The notes under the pieces were generated by a model. That model worked only from the letters and a program-made list of their open reading frames with translations. It was not told where the DNA came from and searched no databases. DNA of 64,000 nucleotides from Bacteroidales bacterium (lineage in GTDB: Bacteria > Bacteroidota > Bacteroidia > Bacteroidales > UBA3663). The translations under genes and the position numbers were made by a program. Positions 18,701-26,680 of the stretch are shown here, piece by piece (within the stretch, counting starts at the first letter, position 1; each line of letters opens with the position of its first letter). The DNA lies in NCBI GenBank assembly GCA_017618715.1, contig JAFZTS010000002.1:1-64000 (forward strand), in the 5' to 3' direction.

Positions 18701-18770
18701 CAATGGCCAGCGCATCGAGAAGGCCAAGGGTCTGATCATCCGCAACGGCAAGGTTGAATACCTCAAGTAG
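15765..18770 (+). CDS. DUF4957/DUF5123-type secreted protein of the pectin locus, with duplicated module
   Basis: The 1,001-residue exported protein has a signal peptide (MKKFILLAAAVLMSTTAFA). Residues about 196-385 and 406-585 are two copies of one module, sharing KTAxDGTVS, WxEYxNPTSTLD, AEVQxSNRW, GEDGSVNSPV, SAxWGKY and IYGKGTASD. The part from about 590 to 690 resembles DUF4957 and the part from about 720 to 880 (VNDKTVTAEWTKNIFVNTWR) resembles DUF5123, families found in pectin loci and predicted as beta-helix-like. It ends with a sorting-like tail (YNLNGQRIEKAKGLIIRNGK). A surface pectin-binding role is inferred; no lyase catalytic residues were identified. Confidence 0.65.
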   Translation: MKKFILLAAAVLMSTTAFADSYTIVFNDSPTGEDGSAVIKPDVTADSIAAEGAEFIADVAIGPNATTSRAYFGRAGYGLKFGNSSNPGNLLIHLSAKGQVTATSIVVKAAPWWNADSGNIDTPHATINGFAYEIDPTETALKEYEITFEEPQFIDTLYFGGTDKGRSFVKSVTINFEAASFDATAAHAPRYTEGLPFEVVLGPDLVQGGFPKTAEDGTVSEKNGISEKYDWVEYINPTSTLDNGKAEVQTSNRWTNYDPNYEDWNYGEGANWIQVYGENGSVNSPVLSAAWGKYMNFVVKETAKMIFLGVGSAGGSAEDGNCLRIVALSEDGDIIEANSTPGGIYGKGTASDTVSIALDPEKVYQVTVKGDETAKKDIMLAGIQIFGVSEAPGIAPKAPNVPNYAFWETVKGPDMLTTKPKTADDGTVSDKAAIALDWIEYVNPTSTLDDGTAEVQVSNRWTDLNPETGERGEWLQVTGEDGSVNSPVVSAQWGKYLKFFVKDTKKFTVYATGSASGNAEEGNYVLVTATPFTSSKAITAQTEPGTIYGKGTASDCVTIELDPAEKYEIKVEGAPVVNRDIMITGVTLQDEVTADAQEAGQGTLNIAIAKAEEVAGTGIYTVELTEGKTYTLAGEAPLGLKALALFGNNATVVTDETGQITVQTGLTIADVNFDCAASTVAPIAMSEEPDESLYTYSEETTVGEDGTETVVGTYKYEGASQKVYEGSAINLINTKFANLPGSLIDGGTKPWALHSLYIDEAIVQNNNAEGKAIIRWDNGANSIQNIRIDNSTFYNTNETTSYYFLRFSNASNARPSKVWGSDPELAVCSWNMTNNTFVNSPSNQNFANNYVNDKTVTAEWTKNIFVNTWRLQKAIGGSCNYVTDSTNCIWGGVNEVDNTDATKFAVLDSMDIQTAELPALDLTNPDALKEFFAPYESSYAAEVQAGDPRWAVEYVAPEPPVGIETIKTEDTAIDRAYNLNGQRIEKAKGLIIRNGKVEYLK

Positions 18771-18795
18771 CCTTTGCCATACCCCCTATTGCAAC

Positions 18796-18820
18796 GAGCC
18801 GGCACAGTCCGGCTCGTTTT
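18796..18820 (+). terminator. Terminator between the DUF4957/DUF5123 gene and the lyase-esterase gene
   Basis: GAGCCGG and CCGGCTC form a perfect 7-bp stem with a 6-nt loop, followed by GTTTTATT. A -7 element TATCTTTG follows at 18827-18834, so the lyase-esterase gene probably has its own promoter, though no good TTTG was found at the expected distance. Confidence 0.65.
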
Positions 18821-18871
18821 ATTCCCTATCTTTGCGCCAAAGAACCCCATCAGTAAAGAATAACGACACAC

Positions 18872-21800
18872 ATGACAATGAAACGAATCCTACTCACCCT
18901 GCTCGCAGCCGCCGCGCTGATGGGCACGATGCATCAATCAGCACGCGCCGAACGCACACTCGCCTTCCCAGGCGCTGAGGGCTACGGACGCTATGTCACC
19001 GGCGGTCGCGGCGGCGAAGTATGCTATGTCACCCGCAACGACGACTGTTCCGACAACAACCTCGTCGAGGGAACCCTGCGCTGGGCCCTCAACCACAACA
19101 ACGGCGGTCGCCCCCGCATCATCCTCTTCAACACCTCGGGCACCATCTACCTTGAGTCGAAGCTTCGGTTCAGGCACCCCAACGTCTCCATCCTCGGACA
19201 GTCCGCACCCGGTGGCGGCATCTGCCTCACCGGCTACAACATGTACATTAACAACGACAACGTCATCATCCGTTATGTGCGTTTCCGTGCCGGCGACATC
19301 CCCAACAAGTCGATGACGGGCCTCGACATGGAAAACTGCGAGGGCGTCATCCTCGACCATTGCTCCATGACGTGGAGCATGGAGGAATGTCTCACCGCCT
19401 ACGACAGCGACTCCACCTCCATCCAATGGTGCATCATCGGCGAAGGGCTCTACAACTCCAAGAACTCCAAGGGCGCACGTGCCTACGCCACGCAGTGGGG
19501 CGGCGAACACAGCACCATGCACCACACCCTCATCACCAACAGCCATTCGCGTGCCCCGCGCTTCAATGGTGTACGTTCGGTGTCGAAGACCAAGGGTGAG
19601 CACGACTACCAGGTCGATTCGGAGTTTGCCAACAATGTCGTTTTCAACTGGAGCGGTTCGGGCAACCAGTATGGCGGCGAGTACGACAAGGCCACCGTCG
19701 AAGCCCCTGCCTGGACGAAGGACGATCCAGGCTACGACCGCGTCTATCTCATCGGCAACTACTATCGCCCGGGGCCGGCTACGCAGCGCAACACCGCCAA
19801 TGCACGCTACTGGTGCGCTCCCTCCACGCCCTACGGCCAATGGTATCTCAGCGGCAACAAGTTCGAGGTTGATAGCCGATGGGCGCCCCAGAACAGCACC
19901 GTGTGGAGTGCTGCCGAACTCAACAAGGTCAATGCCGACAATTACTATGGCGCACAGTCGGGCAGCGCCAGCCGAGGCATCAACCTCACGGGCTCCAACT
20001 TCACCACCTATACCCTTACCGAACTGCCCTACACCCTCAGCGGCATGGAGTACGAGAGTGCCGACGAAGCCTATCAGAAGGTCGTCAATCAGGCAGGTGC
20101 ATCCTTGCCGCGCTACGATGAGGTCGATCAGCGCCTCATCGACGAAGCAGCCGGACGCATTGACCCGCAGTATGCCGGCGCTTCCCTCCCCAACGAGAAG
20201 GGTATCATCGACGCGCCCGACGACATCCAGCTCTCCGAACACGACACCTACGTCGTCGATGGCGTCACCTACACCAACTTCCCCTTCCTCGGCATGCGCG
20301 AAGGCGACCGCTACATCGTCGATGCTGACTGCGACGGCATGCCCAATGCCTACGAGGACGAGATGGGCTTCGACAAGTACGATCCGTCCGATGGAGCAGC
20401 CCTGGCATCGAATGGTTACACCAATGTCGAGAACTACCTCAACGGCATAGCCGACCGCACGCTCCAAAAGTCGCGCTACGAGACCTCCGACTACCCCATC
20501 ACCCCGGGCCATGACGTGTCCGACGAGGTGAGCTATTCGTTCACCACGGGTCGCGCCGATGGCGAGGCACCCCGGGGCGGCACCCTGCCCTTCGGTTCGC
20601 AGTTCACCTTCCCGCCGAACACATCCCTCTACCTCGATGGCTACACGCTCATCGGTTGGGCCAGCCAGGGCAAGACCTGGTACATCGGCGACGTCATCAC
20701 TCTTATCGAAGACATGACGTTCACCCCCGTCTTCCAGAAGAACACCATCTCCATCGACGAGCGTCAGCACGACACCCGCTGGACGTGGGACTTCACCCTC
20801 CCCGTTGCACCCCAGATCAGTGCCGATAGCGACAACGAGGGCATCTACGTCAATCAGAACCAGGTCGAAGGCATCGCCATCGACACCTACGTCGAATATT
20901 CCGGACTCCACGTAACCCTGCCCTTTCGCACCGGGGCCTCGGCCTTCGTCAACGACACCCAGGTCGAAGCCGGTGTGAACGCCGACTCCACCCTTGCCTT
21001 CATCACCGTGCCCTCCGACGTAGCGGTCCGCACCCTCTCGGTCCTCTTCCCCTATGTCGAGCCCACCCATGCCGAATCGGGTAGCGTCGTCATCGAATGG
21101 CCATGGAACACGGGCGCATTCGTGGCGAATGGCACATACAGCGACGATGACTCTGTCCTCGCCTTTGCCTCTGCCGTAGCCTCCTACAACGAGGACTATC
21201 TCAGTTACATGTCCAAGACCGACAAGGTCATCAAGGCCAGTTGGGTGGCGTTCCAACCTGCCGAACAGATTGCGGCTCCCGATCCCAACTATGTAGTCGA
21301 ATTCCGTGTCACCCCAGCTGCAGGTGTTACCTTCACCCCCACATCGGTCAGCCTCAATGCCATGCGCTTCGGCACCGACAGCGGCAAGCTCGACATCTAT
21401 GCCGTCTATGGCGATGAGGAAGTCCTCCTCGACCAGGCCCTCGTCCCCGAACGCGACAACGTAGGCCTCACCCCCATCAGCCACGACCTCTCAAACCCCT
21501 CAAACCCCTCAAACTCCTCAAACCCCTCTTTTGCTCTCCGCATCTACATCTACAGCCTCGGCAACACCAAGCAGGTGGGCTTCAACCACGTCGTCATTAG
21601 TGGCGACTGGAGTAGCGACGCCAGCGCCGAACAGTATAGTGTAGGAGCCGAAGCTTATCCTGCCGAAGGAGGTACGGTGACCCTCTCCCCCGCTGGTGGT
21701 GTCTATCGCGAAGGAACGGTCGTGACCCTCACAGCCACTCCCCACGAGGGATACAACTTCACAGGATGGACCGACGAGGACGAGAACCTCGTCACCAAAG

Positions 21801-23161
21801 AGCTTTCCTTCGAACACACGGTCACCTCCGATGCCTACTTCTTCGCGAATTTCAAGGCATACAGCGCTTATGATGAGATCTTCGAGAACTGCGCCCCCTA
21901 CAATGCAGCCGTCCATAGCATCGACCAGCTCATCGTTGCCCTCGATGCCGCAGCCAAGCGCCCGAACCTCGACGAGCGATATTTCATCTTCCTCTTCAAT
22001 GGCACCTACGACTTCGGCACCACGGCCCTCACCAAGGTAGTGAAGAACACCTCGCTCATCGGCGAAAGCATGGAGGGCGTGCTCCTCATGAACAACCCCG
22101 GCACGGTCACCAAGTACCAGGACGAGACGCCCGTGCTCTTCATCGACCAGAACCAGAACGGTGTCTATATGCAGGACCTCACCATCCGACAGGCACGCGA
22201 CTGGGACAGCGGCGTCTCCCATGGGCAGGCTCTCGCCCTGCGTCAGCGCGGCAAACAAGCCATCTACAAGAACGTGCGTCTGCAGGGCGTGCAGGACACC
22301 TATTACCTCAACAAGGCCGACGCCACCGCCTACTTCGAGGACTGCGACTTTGCCGGTGAAGTCGATTTCATCTACGGCGACGGCACGATGTTCTTCGAGC
22401 GTTGCACCCTGCGTCCCATCAGCTCGGGAGCCTGCATCACCGCGCCCAACACGCAACCCGGCTACAAGGGCATCGTCTTCAACGACTGCACCATCGACGG
22501 CGCCACGGGCTATCGTCTCGGTCGTCCGTGGGGAGATTCGCCCGCCTGCACCTATCTCCACACCACGATGGTGACGCAGCCCGCAGCAGCAGGCTGGGGC
22601 ACGATGTCGTCGGGCCTCGTCCTTCGTTTCCACGAATACGACTCGCGCGATGCACAGGGCAATGTGCTCGACCTCAGCAGTCGCTCCCTCAGCGCATGCA
22701 GCCCTGCCGCAGGCTCCGACGAATGTGTCATCACGGCCGAACAGGCAGCCGAATACACGCTCGACAAGGTCTTCCCCAACTGGTATCCGCAGAGCTTCAC
22801 CGCGCAACAAAGCGTCGAAGTGGTACAGAGCGGCAATCAGCTCACATGGCCCTGCTCCGACAGCGCCCTTGGCTTTGCCGTGCTCAAGGACGGTCAGATT
22901 GTGGCCTTCACGGGCAATCCCTACTACACCATCCCCGAAGACGCGGCAGGTTCCTACAGCGTACGCGTCGCCAATCTGATGGGTGGCCTCGGTGCACCGT
23001 CCAATGCCGTCACGGGAATTCGCACGATTCATGCCGATCAGGACACCTCCACATCTCAGCCCGCCTTCTACAACCTATTCGGCCAAAGGGTTGGAGCTGA
23101 CTATCGGGGAGTGGTAATCTCCCAAAGGAAAGGCGTTTCATCAGTAGCCATCAATCATTGA
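18872..23161 (+). CDS. Pectate lyase (PL1)-pectin methylesterase (CE8) fusion
   Basis: This 1,429-residue secreted protein joins two pectin enzymes. After a signal peptide, residues about 28-480 form a PL1-type lyase (FPGAEGYGRYVTGGRGG, VSILGQSAPGGGI, IIRYVRFRAGD, LDHCSMTWSMEECL, THSRAPRF-like NSHSRAPRF). A DADCDGMPNAYEDEMG calcium-loop motif is near 486. An InlB-like repeat is near 568-625 and a divergent one near 930-985. The CE8 esterase spans about 1000-1300 with GVQDTYY, DFIYGDG and LGRPWG, so both catalytic Asp residues and the Arg are present. The C-terminus has a sorting-like tail (FYNLFGQRV). It would demethylate and cleave homogalacturonan at the surface. A second ATG six bases on is equally possible as start. 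Confidence 0.9.
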   Translation: MTMKRILLTLLAAAALMGTMHQSARAERTLAFPGAEGYGRYVTGGRGGEVCYVTRNDDCSDNNLVEGTLRWALNHNNGGRPRIILFNTSGTIYLESKLRFRHPNVSILGQSAPGGGICLTGYNMYINNDNVIIRYVRFRAGDIPNKSMTGLDMENCEGVILDHCSMTWSMEECLTAYDSDSTSIQWCIIGEGLYNSKNSKGARAYATQWGGEHSTMHHTLITNSHSRAPRFNGVRSVSKTKGEHDYQVDSEFANNVVFNWSGSGNQYGGEYDKATVEAPAWTKDDPGYDRVYLIGNYYRPGPATQRNTANARYWCAPSTPYGQWYLSGNKFEVDSRWAPQNSTVWSAAELNKVNADNYYGAQSGSASRGINLTGSNFTTYTLTELPYTLSGMEYESADEAYQKVVNQAGASLPRYDEVDQRLIDEAAGRIDPQYAGASLPNEKGIIDAPDDIQLSEHDTYVVDGVTYTNFPFLGMREGDRYIVDADCDGMPNAYEDEMGFDKYDPSDGAALASNGYTNVENYLNGIADRTLQKSRYETSDYPITPGHDVSDEVSYSFTTGRADGEAPRGGTLPFGSQFTFPPNTSLYLDGYTLIGWASQGKTWYIGDVITLIEDMTFTPVFQKNTISIDERQHDTRWTWDFTLPVAPQISADSDNEGIYVNQNQVEGIAIDTYVEYSGLHVTLPFRTGASAFVNDTQVEAGVNADSTLAFITVPSDVAVRTLSVLFPYVEPTHAESGSVVIEWPWNTGAFVANGTYSDDDSVLAFASAVASYNEDYLSYMSKTDKVIKASWVAFQPAEQIAAPDPNYVVEFRVTPAAGVTFTPTSVSLNAMRFGTDSGKLDIYAVYGDEEVLLDQALVPERDNVGLTPISHDLSNPSNPSNSSNPSFALRIYIYSLGNTKQVGFNHVVISGDWSSDASAEQYSVGAEAYPAEGGTVTLSPAGGVYREGTVVTLTATPHEGYNFTGWTDEDENLVTKELSFEHTVTSDAYFFANFKAYSAYDEIFENCAPYNAAVHSIDQLIVALDAAAKRPNLDERYFIFLFNGTYDFGTTALTKVVKNTSLIGESMEGVLLMNNPGTVTKYQDETPVLFIDQNQNGVYMQDLTIRQARDWDSGVSHGQALALRQRGKQAIYKNVRLQGVQDTYYLNKADATAYFEDCDFAGEVDFIYGDGTMFFERCTLRPISSGACITAPNTQPGYKGIVFNDCTIDGATGYRLGRPWGDSPACTYLHTTMVTQPAAAGWGTMSSGLVLRFHEYDSRDAQGNVLDLSSRSLSACSPAAGSDECVITAEQAAEYTLDKVFPNWYPQSFTAQQSVEVVQSGNQLTWPCSDSALGFAVLKDGQIVAFTGNPYYTIPEDAAGSYSVRVANLMGGLGAPSNAVTGIRTIHADQDTSTSQPAFYNLFGQRVGADYRGVVISQRKGVSSVAINH
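21490..21527 (+). repeat. 9-bp minisatellite encoding Ser-Asn-Pro repeats
   Basis: The unit TCAAACCCC occurs four times in tandem inside the linker between the middle region and the second InlB-like repeat of the lyase-esterase, encoding SNPSNPSNSSNPS. Because the unit is three codons long, copy-number changes would alter linker length without a frameshift. Confidence 0.75.
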
Positions 23162-23244
23162 CAATATTGTCACTTAACTATATCGGGAAACAGCTTTTTA
23201 CTCCACAACGTTGTCATCCGATTCCCTATCTGAAAAATATCCCG

Positions 23245-23325
23245 TATATTTGCACCAGATAAGAAATCAAGACATAAGTAAAACGCTGTACAGGAGTGGC
23301 CGACCGTGAGGTTCGCCACTTTTTT
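23245..23325 (+). ncRNA. Candidate short transcript with its own promoter box and terminator
   Basis: TATATTTG at 23245-23252 matches the -7 element. About 40 nt after its likely start comes a strong hairpin: AGTGGC (23295-23300) with GCCACT (23315-23320), extended inside by further pairs, then a T6 run. The predicted RNA is only about 65-70 nt and holds no ORF of useful size. No TTTG at the -33 position was found, which weakens the promoter. The alternative is that the hairpin simply ends the lyase-esterase mRNA, 135 bp after its stop. The rest of 23162-23486 holds only the promoter of the next gene. Confidence 0.4.
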
Positions 23326-23419
23326 ATTTGCACGACAAGAAGCAGAACGTTGCCATAACATAAAACATCGTAAATTCCTTCTTATATAGTTATTTTACGT
23401 TAATGACACACATCATATT

Positions 23420-23451
23420 TTTGACAATCCAATAATAAATCTGTATATTTG
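23420..23451 (+). promoter_or_regulatory. Promoter of the Crp/Fnr-family gene
   Basis: TTTG at 23420-23423, 20 nt, TATATTTG at 23444-23451, followed by the start codon at 23487 after a leader of about 30 nt. Confidence 0.7.
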
Positions 23452-23486
23452 CACCCGAAATAAAACTTTTGCAAGGACTATTCAAT

Positions 23487-24065
23487 ATGGAACAGAAATT
23501 CGGATACAACAGCTTGGACGTGCAGGCGCTTCTCGACTTCTGCAAGCTGGAAGGTAGCACAGTGCAGTACCGTAAAGGCGAAAAGATGGAGTACGAAGGT
23601 GAACCTTCACAATGGTTCGGATTCGTGGAAGAAGGTTGCTTCAAATACGTAACACGAGGCATCAGCGATGGCAAAGAGCACATCACATGGTTTTCCTTTG
23701 AAGGCGAGTTTGTAGGCAATTATCCTTGCTGCCTCAACGGCACCCCAGCGCTGACCACCATCGAGGCAATGATTCCCTCCCGCGTGCTCAGAATCAGTGG
23801 AGAACAGATGCAGCAACTCTTCCATCAGAATATGGAGATGATGGAGCTACGCGGCATCATCAGCGAGCACCTGTTGAGTCAATGCCGCGCACGCTATCTG
23901 GACCTCCATCGCGCCACGCCCCGCGAACGTTACGAATTGTTATTGAGACGCTGTCCTGGAATAGTGCAACACCTCCCTCTCAATGCCATCTCTTCGTTCC
24001 TCTGCATCACTCCCCAGATGCTTTCCAAAATCCGCAAAAGCATCACTTTCAACATTCAGCCATAA
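23487..24065 (+). CDS. Crp/Fnr-family transcription regulator
   Basis: The 192-residue cytoplasmic protein has an N-terminal cyclic-nucleotide-binding-like beta-roll (about 15-120: YRKGEKMEYEGEPSQWFGFVEEGCFKYV, then KEHITWFSFEGEFVGNYPC, quoted in two parts) and a C-terminal helical part ending LNAISSFLCITPQMLSKIRK, which is the recognition-helix pattern of this family. No cysteines matching an Fnr iron-sulfur cluster were seen. The effector is unknown. It is monocistronic with its own promoter and lies next to, but not clearly with, the pectin locus. The upstream in-frame ATG at 23469 is less likely because it lies too close to the promoter. Confidence 0.8.
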   Translation: MEQKFGYNSLDVQALLDFCKLEGSTVQYRKGEKMEYEGEPSQWFGFVEEGCFKYVTRGISDGKEHITWFSFEGEFVGNYPCCLNGTPALTTIEAMIPSRVLRISGEQMQQLFHQNMEMMELRGIISEHLLSQCRARYLDLHRATPRERYELLLRRCPGIVQHLPLNAISSFLCITPQMLSKIRKSITFNIQP

Positions 24066-24067
24066 GA

Positions 24068-24135
24068 AAATACTGAAACTATTTTCATACTTTCTCCATT
24101 GGCAGCCACTTTTATGGCCTCGCCGAGGCTTTTTC
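24068..24135 (+). repeat. Intergenic double-hairpin element, copy 1 (terminator)
   Basis: The block ACTGAAACTATTTTCATAC followed by TTTC and, some 30 bp on, GCCTCGCCGAGGCTTTTT is homologous to the block at 26569-26632. The first part is an imperfect palindrome; the second is a GC-rich stem with T-run ending the Crp/Fnr-family transcript. A TATTTTTG -7 element follows at 24149-24156 for the next gene. Confidence 0.55.
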
Positions 24136-24181
24136 GAAGTTTTTTTTGTATTTTTGTGGCAGAAAACATAAAACATTTATA

Positions 24182-24781
24182 ATGAAATATCAGAAATACT
24201 ACAAACGATTCCTGCTCCTACTTGCCATGTCGTTTACAGCGATATCTTCGGTGTCTCAGGTCTCCTTTGACCCAGAATATGGTTGCCTGAATGTCATTGA
24301 TGTTTCATTCGCACAAGGTATTGGGGAATATGGCGACGAGTGTATTACTGCGAACTACCTGCACGAAGTATTCATTAACGAGCAATTTGCCATTGGAGGA
24401 GGTATCGGTTATAGTCACCATGAGAAGTACGAATTTTCTGCTATACCAGTCTTTCTAAGTACACATTACTTCTTTCTTGACAAGCGGTTTTCTCCCTTCG
24501 TAAATCTTCGGTTAGGAGGATTTGGAATGTTTGGAAAAAAGAACGTAGATACCAATCAGAAGTATTCCATATCCAGCAAGAAAACCGATTTCAACTTATT
24601 TGTTTCTCCGGTAATAGGTGTAAAGGTGCATATCACACCAGACATTGGCTTAATGGCAACCCTGAGTGACGGCACTTACCTTGTTAATGCGTTCGATACC
24701 CAAAAGAATGATTATAAAAACAAATTCATTCACGATTTGGGGATCAGTATAGGAGTATACTTCCAGATTAAGGGATGGTAA
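24182..24781 (+). CDS. Outer-membrane beta-barrel protein
   Basis: The 199-residue precursor has a signal peptide (about 1-26, LLLLAMSFTAISSVSQ) and alternating hydrophobic strands (FAIGGGIGYSHHEKY, SPFVNLRLGGFGMFG, FVSPVIGVKVHI, LGISIGVYFQIKGW). The penultimate region and terminal aromatic residue fit an outer-membrane barrel of the small porin type. I chose the ATG at 24182, which starts the basic N-region KYQKYYKR of the signal. The gene is more AT-rich than the pectin locus and forms a single transcript with the TATTTTTG box at 24149. Function unknown. Confidence 0.65.
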   Translation: MKYQKYYKRFLLLLAMSFTAISSVSQVSFDPEYGCLNVIDVSFAQGIGEYGDECITANYLHEVFINEQFAIGGGIGYSHHEKYEFSAIPVFLSTHYFFLDKRFSPFVNLRLGGFGMFGKKNVDTNQKYSISSKKTDFNLFVSPVIGVKVHITPDIGLMATLSDGTYLVNAFDTQKNDYKNKFIHDLGISIGVYFQIKGW

Positions 24782-24843
24782 ACATAAGTCACAATAGGAC
24801 AGTTCCATCCAAAAAACAGTGAAAACGGTATAACAAAAAAACA

Positions 24844-26487
24844 ATGAACAAGAGATTTATCATTTCCACGCTGCTCGCCGCAGCCCTCACGCTGACAGCT
24901 TGCTCTACACAAAAGGAGGAGTCGCCACAGCCACTAGACGACGTGATGATGCAGGCGTTCTATTGGGATGTGCCTGTAGATGAACAGGCCAAGAACGGAT
25001 CGTGGTGGGATCATCTGCGCGAGACAGCTCCCAAACTAAAAGCAGCTGGAATCAGCAGCCTATGGACGCCCGTACCTGCCAAGGGCAACTGGGGCATCGT
25101 GGATAGCGGCTACGGTATCTACGACCATTACGACCTGGGCAACTACAAGCAAAAGGGTACGGTGGAGACGCGCTATGGCAGTAGGGCCGAACTGGAGCAA
25201 ATGATAGGCGCGATGCACGAGGTAGGTATCAATGTCTATTCCGATGTGGTATTGAATCACCTCTACGGGGGCGATGAGAACCTGGAAGCGAATCCCGTTG
25301 TCACCGATTATGTCAAGGCCAATCGAGGTGAGCCTTACCCAGAGAGCGATATCCGCTGGGTGAACTCGGTGGCACATACCCGCACGCATCTATTCTTCCC
25401 TAAGCACACGGGCGAAGGTGAACCCAACTACGAATGGCACTATGGACATTTCCATCCGTCATCAGCCAACGACTCATTGACCGACTTCACCGACGATGTG
25501 CTACGCCCCAGGACCAAGTTCTTCGGCAACGACCTCGACACCTACAGCGAAGAGGTGCAGCAACGTCTTTGCAACTGGGGCAAGTGGCTGAAGGGAACTG
25601 TTGGCTTCGATGGTTTCCGACTCGACTTCGTGCGGGGCTTACAGCCGGAGTTCGTAAGCCGTTGGGTGAAGGGTCTGCCCCTGCAGGACGGTAAGCAACC
25701 TTTCATCGTGTGTGAGTACTGGGCTGCCGACGGGCGGTATATCAAAGAATGGGTGGACAACGTGGCCGCTGGCGGTGCTGATGTCCACGCCTTTGACTTC
25801 CCCTTGAAGTTTACGCTGACCGATATGTGTAACAAGACAGGCGATGAGTTCGACATGTCTCAGCTGACCCACGCGGGAATGATTCGCAACAATGCGGGTT
25901 TTGCCCTACCTGCTGGAAACGTTGTGACCTTCGTCGATAACCATGACACGGGCAAGGAGCACGACAAATGGCTCGTGAAGGATTTCGCCATGGCCTACGC
26001 CTATATCCTCACCCACGAGGGAACGCCCTGCATGTTCTATCCTCACTTCTATGCTGTCACACAATACGATGTAGATAATAAGTCGCTCGAAGTCACGGCT
26101 CCAGCAAACTTGCAACAAGCCATCCGCCAACTCATCGACATCCGTCGCCAGTACCTGGGTGGCACGCTGACTGTCTTAACCGAAACTGGCCATCCAGAGC
26201 CTGCTGGTATCACCCGCCACGTCTATGTCGCCCGTCGGCAAGGAAACGGCACGAAAGACGGAGCCATCATCATGCTCAACAATCACAATACCGATACACT
26301 CTCCATCACCATTAATGTAAATAATGATGGTTTTACTGACTGGTCTGGCCAGACCCTCGTCAACCTGCTAAATCCCAAACAAGTTTCAACGGTATCTTCA
26401 GACGGCAGTGCCACACTAACCGCCCCTAATCGCGGCTACAGCATCTGGGTGCTTCAAAGAGACGTATCATCAGATAAAGACATCTAA
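24844..26487 (+). CDS. GH13 alpha-amylase lipoprotein
   Basis: The 547-residue enzyme hydrolyses alpha-1,4-glucans. It begins with a lipoprotein signal ([20 protein letters not shown], lipobox LTAC), so it is membrane-anchored. The TIM-barrel motifs are visible: DVVLNH (region I, about 137-142), [12 protein letters not shown] with the nucleophile Asp, VCEYW with the acid/base Glu, and TFVDNHDT with the transition-state Asp. The early [19 protein letters not shown] and VPAKGNWG pattern suits a bacterial-type cytosolic-like subfamily with an added anchor. A short beta-sandwich domain C ends the protein. No SusC/SusD pair for starch adjoins it. A double-hairpin element terminates it. Confidence 0.88.
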   Translation: MNKRFIISTLLAAALTLTACSTQKEESPQPLDDVMMQAFYWDVPVDEQAKNGSWWDHLRETAPKLKAAGISSLWTPVPAKGNWGIVDSGYGIYDHYDLGNYKQKGTVETRYGSRAELEQMIGAMHEVGINVYSDVVLNHLYGGDENLEANPVVTDYVKANRGEPYPESDIRWVNSVAHTRTHLFFPKHTGEGEPNYEWHYGHFHPSSANDSLTDFTDDVLRPRTKFFGNDLDTYSEEVQQRLCNWGKWLKGTVGFDGFRLDFVRGLQPEFVSRWVKGLPLQDGKQPFIVCEYWAADGRYIKEWVDNVAAGGADVHAFDFPLKFTLTDMCNKTGDEFDMSQLTHAGMIRNNAGFALPAGNVVTFVDNHDTGKEHDKWLVKDFAMAYAYILTHEGTPCMFYPHFYAVTQYDVDNKSLEVTAPANLQQAIRQLIDIRRQYLGGTLTVLTETGHPEPAGITRHVYVARRQGNGTKDGAIIMLNNHNTDTLSITINVNNDGFTDWSGQTLVNLLNPKQVSTVSSDGSATLTAPNRGYSIWVLQRDVSSDKDI

Positions 26488-26568
26488 TTACCCGAGCCGA
26501 TATATAGTTAAACGATTGTTGTGAAACATGGTTTCCAACGGGATGGAAATTGATTTTTACATCAAAAC

Positions 26569-26632
26569 ACTGAAACAAGTTTCATACTTTCACCCTCGGC
26601 GACCTATTTCTTGGTTTCGCCGAGGCTTTTTT
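26569..26632 (+). terminator. Double-hairpin element, copy 2, ending the amylase transcript
   Basis: A perfect TGAAAC-AA-GTTTCA palindrome (26571-26584) is followed by a 9-bp stem CCTCGGCGA (26594-26602) with TCGCCGAGG (26617-26625) and T6. It is homologous to the element at 24068-24135. A -7 element TATCTTTG (26646-26653) for the next operon follows within 14 bp of the T-run. Confidence 0.75.
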
Positions 26633-26680
26633 GTATATCTTTTTGTATCTTTGCCGAACAAAACGTAAAAAACAAAAAGT

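Noticed and set aside
18938..21484. 848-codon open frame on the minus strand opposite the lyase-esterase gene
   Set aside because: It is a shadow of a GC-rich gene with strong third-position bias. It lacks recognisable motifs, while the plus strand has full PL1 and CE8 signatures.
21518..23032. 504-codon minus-strand frame opposite the CE8 domain
   Set aside because: It is antisense to a well-supported catalytic domain and has no family resemblance; the open length follows from codon bias.
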